Below are positions 53,801 through 64,000 of a stretch of 64,000 nucleotides of DNA, one piece after another (position 1 is the stretch's first letter; every line of letters begins with the position of its first letter). The DNA is taken from positions 59,117,467 through 59,181,466 of the forward strand of contig NC_091134.1 in NCBI RefSeq assembly GCF_041381155.1. The letters are read 5' to 3'. A program made the position numbers and the translations under genes. Source of the stretch: Argopecten irradians (lineage: Eukaryota; Mollusca; Bivalvia; Pectinida; Pectinidae). The notes under the pieces were generated by a model, which saw nothing but the letters and a program-made list of their open reading frames with translations, did no database searches and was not told the origin of the DNA.

Positions 53801-54735
53801 CCTTTCACTAATACAATGATCGTCAGCAATATTGTTTTGCTTTTTTTTTCCAACCTTTCGGTACATAAATATATTTTTGGTTGGTATTCAAAAATTAACT
53901 TTCCCTACCAGCTTCTAGTATAGTCAGCTGACCGAAAACGGCATATCTGTTATGGAAATATTTTTTTCTTCTTAAATGAGAGGGGGGTGAAAGATAGAGA
54001 AAAAATCGGCTCGGTTATTTACAGAAAATTCACTTTTTTTCACATTGCATACTTAATGATTATTTAAACATCTGACTGCGCTCTTTAATGGCCCTGCCTT
54101 CAGTTTCATAGAAAAAAGGATTTTCCTTTATACCTTATATATTTCAATATTTGACAATGCAATTACTACAACTGACATTATTATTTTACAATTACTAATG
54201 TGTATCCTAGGTATTCGTCTTTGTGAAAGATTAGCTAATACACGAACCATGGCAGCAATAGGAGCCAAAGCTTCAGATGCCTGGCATCCTAATTTCTGTA
54301 AAGAACATACCCCCGGAAGTGACGATTATTGGAGATGTTTGGTGCGCCATCTAGCGTCAACTCTTTATCACCAGGCATCAACCTGTCGGATGGGATCTTC
54401 AGACGATCCAACAGCTGTCGTCGATCCATACATGAGGTAATTATTTGACTACGTTTGGGATTACGTTTCATTCTGTGTCAAATTATCTTGTTCTCGTGTT
54501 TGGATTTCACTTCCTCTGTATAACAGCATGCAGTAATGCTTATCTATTTTTGTATCTATTTTTGTACAGGGTAAAGGGTGTGTCAGGACTAAGAGTTGTA
54601 GATGCTTCTGTCATCCGCGACCTTTACTCCGGTTCTCCGCACGCGCAAGTTATCATGATAGCGGAGAAGGCTGCTGATATCATTAGAAATGTGGATACGG
54701 TTGGAAACTTAAGACAGAGGACAAGGAATATATGA
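44845..54735 (+). CDS. GMC-family FAD oxidoreductase (choline/glucose dehydrogenase-like), 11 exons, complete
   Basis: FAD-dependent alcohol or sugar oxidation, substrate unknown. Coding exons: 44845-44971, 46489-46697, 47198-47387, 47892-48023, 48111-48232, 48599-48766, 52734-52884, 53075-53235, 53328-53496, 54211-54436, 54570-54735. All have AG/GT borders and consistent phases, giving 606 residues, the usual length. An acceptor at 44773 precedes the ATG exon, which starts with about 70 bp of leader. Residues 4-21 form a signal-anchor or signal peptide followed by a basic stretch. The FAD-binding motif GGGTAGS starts at 44 and continues to the Glu of FEAGG. The first GMC signature is [14 protein letters not shown] (about 118-131) and the second [15 protein letters not shown] (about 293-307). 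The C-terminal active site has H530 in [10 protein letters not shown] and H576 in SGSPHAQ, a His-His pair where many dehydrogenases have His-Asn. Intron 6 holds a Ty3/Gypsy fossil and intron 2 a minisatellite. It looks intact and functional. Confidence 0.93.
45693..46029. mobile_element. Candidate MITE in intron 1 of the GMC gene
   Basis: Inverted ends ATTTTTCTCTCATAC (45693-45707) and GTATGAGAGAAAATA (46016-46030) enclose about 335 bp without coding capacity. Target-site duplication not resolved. Confidence 0.5.
46850..47145. repeat. 33-bp minisatellite, about 9 units, in intron 2 of the GMC gene
   Basis: Unit ACACAGACAATAGAATGACA then CTGTCCTCACCCA is repeated with small changes. It ends about 50 bp before the acceptor at 47197. 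Since 33 is a multiple of 3, minus-strand open frames cross it, but they are artefacts. Confidence 0.9.
48750..49340. repeat. 58-bp tandem repeat that copies the exon 6 donor site
   Basis: The unit begins in the last bases of exon 6 (CAAGGACATGGGC, then GTAAGTCATTTAATGTAGG) and runs 58 bp. About seven good copies run to about 49130 and some four decayed ones to about 49340. Most good copies keep GGC|GTAAGT, a full 5' splice-site match. Confidence 0.9.
49390..52440 (-). mobile_element. Ty3/Gypsy LTR-retrotransposon fossil, antisense in intron 6 of the GMC gene
   Basis: The minus strand shows, from high to low coordinates, a gag-like region (about 52.4-51.7 kb), a protease and reverse transcriptase region (about 51.7-51.0 kb), RNase H (about 50976-50560, with [20 protein letters not shown] and [16 protein letters not shown]) and an integrase end (about 50.4-49.4 kb, with a [14 protein letters not shown]-like block). 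The RNase H and integrase tail resemble the metazoan K02A2.6-like Gypsy group. It is clearly broken, with many breaks over its length. I saw no LTRs, so exact ends are uncertain. It looks moderately old. Confidence 0.85.
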
Positions 54736-55085
54736 TGACGTGGTCAAGCAATTAGATATCTAATGATCATGAAGACATAAATATTTGTTTTGAGATTCAC
54801 AATTGATAAAATATCGCCTCTTGTTTAATCAACTGGGAAACAAATCAAAAATAACAAACAGATAAAACAAACGGGAAACTCATCCTAAGCAAAAAATCGA
54901 AAGTAAAACACAAAGATTTTGAGTGTTTGACTTTATATGTCCTTATGTCAAATCTATATATGTGGGCTAGTTGGACCTTCACTTGTTCAGAGAAGGCACA
55001 GCTGGTAAAAAGTGAGTTATTTAGTACCATTAAGCATAGCATGATTTGTTTCAGAGATGATTGTCGCAAAACAAAACAAAAAAGT
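54736..55085. other. 3' flank of the GMC gene
   Basis: AT-rich, probably 3' UTR and flank. No convincing AATAAA is seen close to the stop. Confidence 0.35.
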
Positions 55086-55089
55086 GTGT

Positions 55090-55950
55090 ATCGATGATGT
55101 TTTCAATAGAAAGTACGATGACTTTTACCTATTTGAGATATCTGTATTTCTAATATGATGATTCCCGCAGTAATAGATAGTACGATGACTTTTACCTATT
55201 TGAGATATCTGTATTTCTAATATGATATTCGGTATGATTTTTTACTATTGAGATATCTGTATTCTATGATGATTCCCGCAGTAATAGACAGTACTATAAC
55301 AAGGAAATTTTTCACTTGTTATACAAAATGTTGATTTCGTAAAAGAAACAAGGATCCGTCATGATTTCTTTTGACGGTCTTTTATTACACTAGCACTTTG
55401 GCCGTGAACGGTAGGCATATCCTGGATAATCCAAAATAGTGCCGTGTTGTCCGTTCGGTGGTCGTGGCCTTCACTGATCTTACAGAGTATAAACATAAGC
55501 TTAAATGAAATACAACAGAAAAATACCTGACATTTACTGCTCTAAATATACTGGTCAGGCGGGTAGGCTAATTATACTTAATTGGCGTGTCCATTGCCCT
55601 GAGGCTAAGTGTCATACCACCTGGTTGACCCATGTACGTAATACAATTACTCAATTAACTTTATGTGGCACTGAAGCTGATATAATTACCGCGGTTAATC
55701 CAACAACAATAAAATCAAGGAAATTTGTATAGCAATGTCAAATGTAGTGTCTGAAATAAATATATACATCCATCTGTCCGTTAAAATTATATGTAGGTAC
55801 GCGTTCACTGTCCTTTGTTTTACAATATTGTATTATTATAGAAAGCACTAAAATCCTTATGATAGTACGATGATTTTTACCTATTTGAGGTGTCTGTAAT
55901 TCTAATATGATGATTCTCGCGGTATTAGATAGTGTGGTGACTTTCACCTA
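55090..55950. repeat. Tandem repeat of about 65 bp split by about 550 bp of other DNA
   Basis: The phrases 'gtacgatgacttttaccta', 'tttgagatatctgtatttct' and 'atgattcccgcagtaataga' recur three times at 55110-55300 and again at 55860-55945 ('gtacgatgatttttaccta', 'atgattctcgcggtattaga'). The segment between, about 55310-55855, shows no recognised family and may be an insertion into the array. Confidence 0.65.
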
Positions 55951-57517
55951 TCTTATTGTCATATTCAGTTAGGATCGAAATAATTGTGATATTCATTTCT
56001 ATTATTGCTATTTTTATGGTTAAATGGTTGAATCCACATTTTCCACTTTGTTTTGTTAATTACAGTGAACATAACTTTTTCAATACACAATTTTTGCAAT
56101 GTTATCCATTTTAATTTCACTTTTCTATCTGTCATCCTTCATATTATTCAGTAAGTCACTCATTGCTCCATGAGAACCTTCTCTTGTTTAAATGTTGTAT
56201 CATACCACATATGTTACTCCCATACTAATCATATGCTCATTCACACACACACACGCACTCCACTCACACAAACGCGCACTGCAATTACACAATATAAACG
56301 TACACACACACCCTTATCAATATACATATCTACAAATACCGTGACCCTAACGAAACCCTATTATTAGCATTACAACTTAAAACATGTATGTTTTGTTTAC
56401 AATTTTAGTATAACTTACCCAAACCGGTCCTTGTCTAACCCTGATACCTACATGTCTATTTCAACATAATTAAATGGCATCGTCCCCGTCATCCATTATT
56501 GTAAACCTTATAACCCGGAAAAACCTGGCTATACCGACCAAATATGCTGGTTACGGTGGTACACTCTTTGGCCTTTATTTCCTTTTTACATCTTGTGCTC
56601 AAGATATCCATATAAGGAAACAACAAACAAAATCTAAAGCTATCCTTTTTGATCTTGTGTTCGCGGGCATTTACCTACCTGGCCTCAATCTTACGATATT
56701 CTAAAAAGAATACAAAGTATAAATATATATTAACACACCATTTGGCTTGTGCTGCTGGTCAATTTCTCTTTGATTCAAGATGCTTAGATTTTTACTATTA
56801 TTTTTCAATACTTTTTACAATTCTCAATACAGTAATCATATTGTAATTCTGATCATTAATTAATTTGTACAACAATGTTTTACTTTGTACAATAATGTTT
56901 TAGTATTACGTCTATAAGCTTATTAAAATACGATTCTTTGATGTTCTAATATTTATCATTTGTTGTTTAACATATGTTCCTCTTTTGCATCCTTATGATA
57001 TCAGATCTTAACATAGTCTTAAATTTCCCGCCGTCGTCCTAAATACCGCGGGGTAGTTAACTCTGAAATGAACCTCCACTGTTATCATACATTACGGAGG
57101 AAATCTTGCATATGTTCGATGTTATCTCATCTAGATCATCGATATGTATTTTCTAATGTTATTGATGTTTTTAAGAATTTTTTTTCAATTTTGCTCCTGA
57201 AAGGTATTGGGCCTTTAATAGTGAAACCCTGCACTATAAATATGTAATAAAACCCAACAATAAACTCCACGCTGAATTTGTAATTTCTAAATCAAAACTA
57301 GATTTCTTATATTGTCTATGAAATGCTTAATTGTTCCGGTTTTTATTTTCACATTTGAATAAATTAAAACTTCCACTTAAAAGTCCGCACCATTTTATCA
57401 GCTCTTTCTCTCTCACTCATGTATATTGTACATAATAGCCTTGCGGCTTATCAAAATCAATATTGTTAGTTCTTAGATATGTGACATGCATTTTACACAC
57501 AATGAGGCAAGATTATA
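55951..57517. other. No gene seen
   Basis: AT-rich with a short CA-rich stretch near 56240-56310. An open frame of about 76 codons at 56474 is hydrophobic in part but matches nothing I know and has no gene context. Confidence 0.35.
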
Positions 57518-57723
57518 GTTCAATTGTTTTATTACTACTAATACATCAATCTAATTGAAAATAATAAAATTCAATTGTTTTATTACTACTAATACATCAA
57601 TCTAATTGAAAATAATAAAATTCAATTGTTTTATTACTACTAATACATCCATCTAATTGAAAATAATAAAATTCAATTGTTTTATTACTACTAATACATC
57701 CATCTAATTGAAAATAATAAATT
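57518..57723. repeat. 51-bp tandem repeat, 4 units
   Basis: Units of 51 bp begin TTCAATTGTTTTATTACTAC and end GAAAATAATAAAA; they differ at one or two bases. Each unit begins with TTCAATTG and has CAATCTAATTGAAA near its end, so it can fold back. Confidence 0.9.
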
Positions 57724-57859
57724 CATACCATGAGATGTACAAATAAAAGCCTACAACCTAAACTATAACTAAATAATCTGTGGCTTCTTTTGAGTTACTC
57801 GTACGACTACAAACATACTTATTATTTAGGTAGACTTCTACCTTTAATCTAACTGTTTA

Positions 57860-58230
57860 CTTAATTAACTTATTTACCAGGGATGACCCATCTGGTATCA
57901 GGTTATACTTTAAAAATATTGCTGGTAGACTTCTAAAATGCAATTAGAGGTGACCTTATCTACCAGGGCCGGACCCATCTAGTGTCAAGTCAATTTTCCT
58001 ACAGGGGACCGTATTTACTGGGGGCGTCCCCACCGGTATCAGGTTAAGAATTTTTTCTACCAAGCACAACCTTATTTAACAGGGGTAGTACCTCAGCCGG
58101 TATCATGTTAAATCCTATGGTTTAATTGATAGATCTTTTATTAGAAGGTATAACTTTTATTTCATGGACAACCTTATTATATTACAGGATACAATCTCAA
58201 CCGGTATCAAGTTTAAATCCTCTGGGTATC
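57860..58230. repeat. Degenerate repeat with period about 70-80 bp
   Basis: A pattern 'accttattta.cagggg' followed by 'ccggtatcaggttaa' recurs about five times with heavy divergence. Nothing coding. Confidence 0.5.
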
Positions 58231-59342
58231 TATTCATTAAAGAAAGTTATTTTAATTGATCTATCAATTATCTGAATGGGGGGTAAAATTGTTGTTTGCA
58301 GCCATTTGATTGACATTTGATTGGCCATTATTGTTTGCAATTCGTTGAGTAACTCTTAACATATTAGCTCATTTAACTAAAATAAATACAAATACAAAAT
58401 ACAAAGCTAATATATATCTTGTCAATTAGTATTCTGCCCAATTGCATGACGGTTATACATTTAATTGGAATCTTTAAACATATCTGTTGTTGATAAGTTC
58501 TTCATTACACTTTCGGCTTTAGGCAGAGAATAATGGCGAATATAGCTGGGAATAAAACATATTCAAGATTTAGCAAGATAAAAGGCATGCACATAAATAA
58601 AACACTACGTTACGATGTGAAATATTGTAAACATGATTGTACATGAAAGAAATATTTACGAAACGCAGGACAGTTTTATGTTTTAGCACACAGACGTATT
58701 AAATTCATCTATAAAACACTTGGTGTGTATATTTATGAATACCATGTAAAACCATTATTAAATATAAAAGTACGGTATATAATAAAACGACGAATAGAAA
58801 GGTGAGGTTCCAATAGCTTATAACAATATCATTAATTATAACAATGGCAAGAGTTCATCAGATATTGAATGCCATTTATCATCTAGGTCAAATGTCCATG
58901 TCGGTGTTCAACTAAAACGAATGAGCAATCGAAGTCACTACGAGCAGATATGCATTAATCAGTCGACTGTCTCAGTTGATGTAAAATCTCAATATACCAG
59001 TCATTATTAATCACAGATATGTCCGTGTAGTCCTACGGAGCTCTTACTTCATTTTCACGTAAAAAATTCCCTTCTTTTTTAATTTGAATCAACACAATAG
59101 ATAAAGTTAAAACAATAAAAAGTTAGAATTGAACATGGTATATATATTGCATAACCATCACGAAATGTAGCGCTGAGCAGACATCATTACTTCATAAGCG
59201 TAAGTCAGGGAATGTTTCGTGCTTTTCATGGCACGAAGAAACTCTTATCAGATACATAAACGTAGTTAGTATTAAAGCATATGTACAAAGCCGAAGGAAG
59301 CAAGACGTTGCCATATATCAGGTATTTCCTTAAGTCCGTAGT

Positions 59343-61877
59343 TTAGGGTTCGATTCCTTCGACGACACAGAAACATTGACAGCAGTGACGTATACATCTA
59401 CTACAAGGTCTACAACAGACACGGTGTCCACACGGCAGGAAGGTCACGTCCGCCAAGTGTTCCTGGCATATCTTACAGAATATATCCCATTGTTAGTCTT
59501 CTGTCAATGAGGAATCGTGAAAATGATTTCGATAGCTTTTACTTATACATACAGGGATACAGGTATTAAATGATTTCTTTATAACAATTAATCAATGATA
59601 AAATAAAATAAATTCAATGTAGTGGAGAAATAACAAACTTCTAGGGACTCATTTTTCAATCACTACACTGCTGTTACAGCCAATCAGAAGCGACGTTCTT
59701 ATTCGCTTGCATTATTTTGTTACGTTATTGCATATCACATTCCAGTTTTGATATGTTAAGGATATACACCTCTGAGAAGTCAAAATTTTCTTGTATTAAA
59801 CTTTTTTTCTCATATAGATTTTTTGGAAATAGGAGTTCATACCATACAAGAAAATGGAAGAAAAAACATATGTCGGTGTGCTTGTTTTTGAGCTATTGTC
59901 ACTCAAAGATATCTAGTTGACAAAATCTTAGATTTTTTGAGATTTTTGCCGTTTTGATCATATACACAAGAGTTTAAAGCCATCATTTCCTAATGAGATG
60001 TCTGATATGTATGGAAGTTTGAAGAATGTAGTCTTCTTTAAAAAAAGATAGATATTTTTTTTCTCAGAATAACAACATATGCTACTCCTACCCCTTAATT
60101 TTGAGCTACAAAATACACCATTTTCAGCCATTTTTTCCAAATTTAACCCTTTATAGAAACAGTTGTGGCATTAAACTTTTGTTAATATTTTGCATATCAA
60201 TAGGGAATGGGTTGTTCTTTCTAAATTAGGCAGAAAAATGGGGGGTTAGTGTGCTTAGTTTTTGCCTCATTTGAATACGTGTTATATTTTCAGTATTTTA
60301 GAGTAAAAAATAAAAGTGCTCAAATTACCATTAAATGTAAAAATAACGTGACAAAAGCGTATCACTTCACGCAATAATGCTCAATATTTTAATAACCACG
60401 AACCTAGTAAAGATTAACAGCAAAAATTAGCTCGATACAGCTAAAAATGCTGTTGCAGTGATGATTTAAGTAAAAACAATTTCAGTAAAATTTGGTTAAA
60501 CTATGGCTCTACTCAAAGAGGAAAAAGACACAATTTCAAAATGGTCGCCAAATGGGCCATTTCTTAAATCCCCTGTATAAAAAAATCCACTGAAAATAGA
60601 AATGTTATTTTTTGACAAAGTTTGCATCTGGCAACTTGCTACAGATATTTATAAAATATATATTTGAAAATCTCATAACTTCTTTGATCTTTGTCGAAAC
60701 GAGACTTCAACGGGACTGAAACCTCAGAAGAATACATCCTTAAATTGTTTTTACTGATATCATCACTGCTCCTGCATTTTTAGCTGTATCGAGTTCATTT
60801 TTGTTGTAAATCTTTACTAGATTCGTGGTAATTAAAATATTGAGCATTAATTTGTGAAATTATACACCTTTGTCACTTGAATTTGTACATTCAATGGTAA
60901 TTTGAACACTTTTATTTTTTACTCAAAAACATTGAAAAAAATTAAATGGGACAAAAAGTAAGCACACGGACCCTCCATTTTTGTGCCTTTTTCTATAAAG
61001 GTTTAATTTGGCAAAAATGGCTGAAAGTGGCCATTATTTAGCTCAAAATTAAGGGGTAGGGGGTAGCATATGGTATTATTCTGAGAAAAAAAAATATGAG
61101 TCTTATTAATTATGACTGGTATATTTTTAAAGAAGCCCATTGGGAAATAAATGCTACATACATCCATACATATCAAACACCTCATTAGGAAATTGTGGCT
61201 TTAATCTCTAGTGTATATTGTCAAAACGGCAAATTTCTAATAAAATCCAATATGTTGTCAACTAGATATTTTGGAGTGACAAAAACAAGCACACGGACAT
61301 GTGATTTCTTCCATTTCTTCTATAGCATAAAATTCTCTTTCCAAAATGTTTTATGAGAAAAAAGTTTGATACAAGAAAATTTCGACTTCTCAGAGGAAAA
61401 CATCCAAGTATGATGACAAAATACATTTCGCTAAGTACATGTACATTTATATTTATGTAAGTGATTACTTACCAACGACACGTCCTGTGTGCGCATGCCT
61501 AGTGACCCGCGCTGAATGGACTGTCTGCAATATTATATAAAACATATAACTTATCTTTTGTGGTTTTTTTTTTATTATTATTACTTTCATTATTTTCATC
61601 CATTTTTCCTCCATTTTTTCCATGTAAAACATGTACAAATGCACTGATATAAATTACTAAACATATGGATTGCTTACGTACACATAAAAATGAACACTTA
61701 ACGCATAACACTCATTTGCATTATTTCTAATATAATTCCTTTCATTATGATTTGAAAGTCAAAGACTATTTACTGAGGAATACCAATGAATCAATTTATA
61801 TTTGAAAAGATAAGTGGGAAATATCACCTTAAATGTGCCTATAAGTGATGTACTTCGATTCAAGCAGGCGTCTGATC
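59343..61877 (-). pseudogene. Inverted paralogue of the BIR/RING gene 3' end, with a stop before the RING
   Basis: Exons on the minus strand: 61877-61828 (SDACLNRSTSLIGTFK), 61524-61473 ([17 protein letters not shown]) and 59500-59343 (RING). Sizes (50, 52, 158 bp) and phases equal those of 28936-28985, 29299-29351 and 29867-30024. The RING cysteines and histidine are all present (CKIC...PCGH...CRPC...CCQC). However, the third codon of the last exon is TAA (59495-59493), where the plus copy has TAC, so a protein read in the inferred phase stops before the RING. The exon matching 28431-28452 was not found; earlier exons may lie right of the window. Alternative: the true acceptor lies further downstream, bypassing the stop, which I could not identify. 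Confidence 0.75.
59760..61405. mobile_element. 1.65 kb foldback element in an intron of the inverted paralogue
   Basis: The left arm (about 59760-60485) and right arm (about 60744-61405) are diverged reverse complements around a centre of about 260 bp. Ends are GGATATACACCTCTGAGAAG and the complement of GGATGTTTTCCTCTGAGAAG. AAG flanks both sides and may be a 3-bp target duplication. No protein is coded. The matching intron at 29352-29866 lacks it, giving an empty site. Confidence 0.85.
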
Positions 61878-61885
61878 CTGAAAAA

Positions 61886-63202
61886 AATGGATTTATACAA
61901 TATAAAATATAACAGCCATATAAGGGTTTGAACAATGTCTTGAGGTGATTTATAATATATACATATTCAATGTATAGTGTTGTGTATATTTATATTATCA
62001 TATTATTATTTTTGTTTGTTTTTATACTAAATCCGACTCTCTGGTTGGCAGATTCCTTTCTTATACTACTATGAATCAAATAATCCGAGAACGGCGCGAA
62101 AGCCCGACGTTATCATGACGTTACAATAGAGACCTCGACGTTGCGTATTGATTTAGAAAACGTAATCCATTAGAAAATAAATGGAATCGTACATTTAAAC
62201 TAATCTATTTTATAGTCTGACAAGTTAAATATTACCATTGATGTAACTATAAATGACGGAACATCTTACGGAAGGGTGAAGTGGACACTGGGTTTGTATT
62301 CATTCAACATTGCAATTACGCTAATCTGAACACAACTGCTCTTCCATTGACTTTATATAGACATATATAAATAGTAGGAAATAAACTTAATTCTTGAATT
62401 TGTATGTGCCATAATTTTCATACTAACGAATTAAGAAGAGCTTTTATTATTTTATTCACTACCAAAAATTACCAACATTGTAAAATTTGAAATATTTAAA
62501 AGCCTAGGTTTTAATTTAACATGTACAAATAAGAGCTGAAAATGATTTGAGACAGTTCTACCCTAATTCATTATATTTACAACTACCGTGCAAGCCATGT
62601 GAGGCGTTCAGGGGCGTTAGAATTGTACCTGCTGCCCCTACTGCATGATTATTTGGACATTTTCATTCCATCGAATATTATATATAATTTAGCATTACAT
62701 ATTGAAGTTTCATATATGTCGAGGACTTAAATGGACAATAAGAAACATCCTTCCACTAAATTCCTTGGACACCAAGGAGTTAAATAAGAAAACATATACT
62801 TCTTAGGAGCCCATTCTAATATTTCCTATGGTGTTATATGCCAAATGACTTTATAGCATCTTTAACCTTTTCCTTGTTAATTTGATGTCAATTAAAATAT
62901 CCATTCTGAATTGCTATTCTCATTAAGTTCCTGGGACCAAAGTATCAGTTAACAAGTATTGTTTTGCAGCAGAGACAGACAAGAGGCATATTTTTCTATG
63001 CCAAAATGTCTTAAATATAGAATATGTCAGTCCTCAAGAAGACTTATCAATATAGTCATACCATTTCTGAATAAACTGGTCAATTGGTCTACTTTTAACA
63101 AGTTTTTGTAATTAGTCTTTTGTAAAACAGCAAGTTGATTGATATATCCAAACATGATTTAAACTAGCTCTGATAAAATATCTTAAACATCTTACAGCCA
63201 TT
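61886..63202. other. No gene seen; one repeat fragment
   Basis: AT-rich. At about 62600-62650 'gttagaattgtacctgctgc' and 'tactgcatgatt' belong to the same family as the foldbacks at 7848-8830. No exon of the inverted paralogue is recognised here. Confidence 0.4.
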
Positions 63203-63695
63203 TAAACAAGAGCTGTCGGAGAACAGCAAAGCTCGCCTATTCAGAAGAAGTTGTTGTTCAAGTATTTACTATTTAAACATGGAAATATGACAAATTAACA
63301 GACTAAAAAAAAACCTAAAGGGCCCCAAATTGGTTGTATTATCACGTTCAGCATCCATACACATTAGGAAAATAAAATCATAAACATTTATGATGACTTA
63401 AGCTTAAACAATAGACAAAATAGAAACTTGCTCAAAAACTTTAACGTGAAATATGACAAATTAACAGACTCAAAAAAAACCTAAAGGGCCCAAAATTGGT
63501 TGTATTATCACGTTCAGCATCCATACACATTAGGAAAATAAAATCAGAAACATTTATGATGACTTAAGCTTAAACAATTGACGAAACAGAAGCTTGCTCA
63601 AAAACTTTAACGTGAAATGGGACGCCAACGCTGACGCCGACGCCGGGGTGACAACATTAGCTCCCCCTATTCTTCGAATAGGCGAGCTAAAAACG
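63203..63695. mobile_element. Short interspersed element with inverted ends
   Basis: It begins 'aacaagagctgtcggagaac' with 'agctcgcctattc' and ends 'ttcgaataggcgagctaaaa'; AGCTCGCCTATTC and GAATAGGCGAGCT are exact inverted ends. Inside, a block of about 170 bp ('gggcccaaaattggttgtat' to 'ctcaaaaactttaacgtgaa') occurs twice in tandem. I recall such ends as common in bivalve genomes. The last 300 bp of the window shows nothing further. Confidence 0.7.
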
Positions 63696-64000
63696 TCTGG
63701 TCTATTTTCATGTTAAGTATACATTATGCCAAAAAGTAATCATTCTACATTTTATTCCAATATCAATTGGGTATCTTGTTAGCTCGCCATAAACCATGAA
63801 TTGTTTTATACACTTTTTTTAACTTGAGGAAATTACAAATGATTTTTTCTACAATATTTGTATTTTCAAATCCCCATACTTCTGATGAGTATAATAAAAC
63901 TGGCATTACAAGTGACTAAAATATTTTCAGTTTAAAATCAACAGGAAGGGATACATTCCTTTGTTTCTTAAAAATAGTAGACACTGATTTAATTGTTTGT

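Larger units (their letters stand above)
58530..61885 (-). repeat. Minus-strand arm of an inverted segmental duplication
   Basis: The reverse complement matches 28930-30810, including three exons, intron edges and the 3' flank to about 58530. It is longer than the other arm because a foldback element of about 1.65 kb sits in one intron. Confidence 0.85.

Noticed and set aside
56474-56704. 76-codon open frame with hydrophobic stretches
   Set aside because: No recognisable domain, signal or neighbouring exon; may be repeat debris but cannot be supported as a gene.

Overview
The window is animal nuclear DNA. It is AT-rich, has compact multi-exon genes with GT-AG introns, and carries many mollusc-type repeats: runs of CCGTCC inside a 1 kb element, a tRNA-headed SINE, CR1/jockey-like LINE ends, MITEs and very long minisatellites. 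From recalled repeat families the best guess is a bivalve, probably scallop-like. The species cannot be fixed from the sequence alone.

Layout. (1) 1829-4735 (+) is the 3' part of a gene with a long disordered exon, three small exons and a C-terminal IAP-type RING finger. (2) 4.9-13.2 kb has no gene; it holds a CCGTCC-type element, two foldback copies, a 47-bp minisatellite of about 39 units and a LINE tail. (3) 13557-30024 (+) is a gene for a membrane-anchored BIR/RING protein. It reads in frame across nine coding exons (662 codons), and its 12 kb intron holds a LINE remnant and a 6 kb, 30-bp minisatellite. (4) 35853-42132 (+) is a third related gene: transmembrane start, about 60 copies of an 18-residue acidic repeat, then an exon paralogous to that of gene 1. 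Its big exon changes frame three times and no RING is found after it. (5) 44845-54735 (+) is a complete 11-exon GMC flavoprotein oxidoreductase (606 residues); its introns carry minisatellites, a MITE and an antisense Ty3/Gypsy fossil. (6) 59343-61877 (-) is an inverted copy of the 3' end of gene 3, with a stop codon just before its RING and a 1.6 kb foldback element in one intron.

Reading. The window is a local family of paralogous genes on the plan 'N-terminal membrane anchor, BIR or disordered repeat region, four small 3' exons, IAP-type RING'. Genes 1 and 3 share the same phase order in their last four exons (0-1, 1-0, 0-1, 1-stop). Members differ mainly by loss or gain of BIR halves and by expansion of in-frame tandem repeats. 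IAP-type RINGs are normally ubiquitin E3 ligase domains, so these may be membrane-tethered E3 ligases, possibly in death or immune signalling; that role is inference. The GMC gene looks like an unrelated neighbour.
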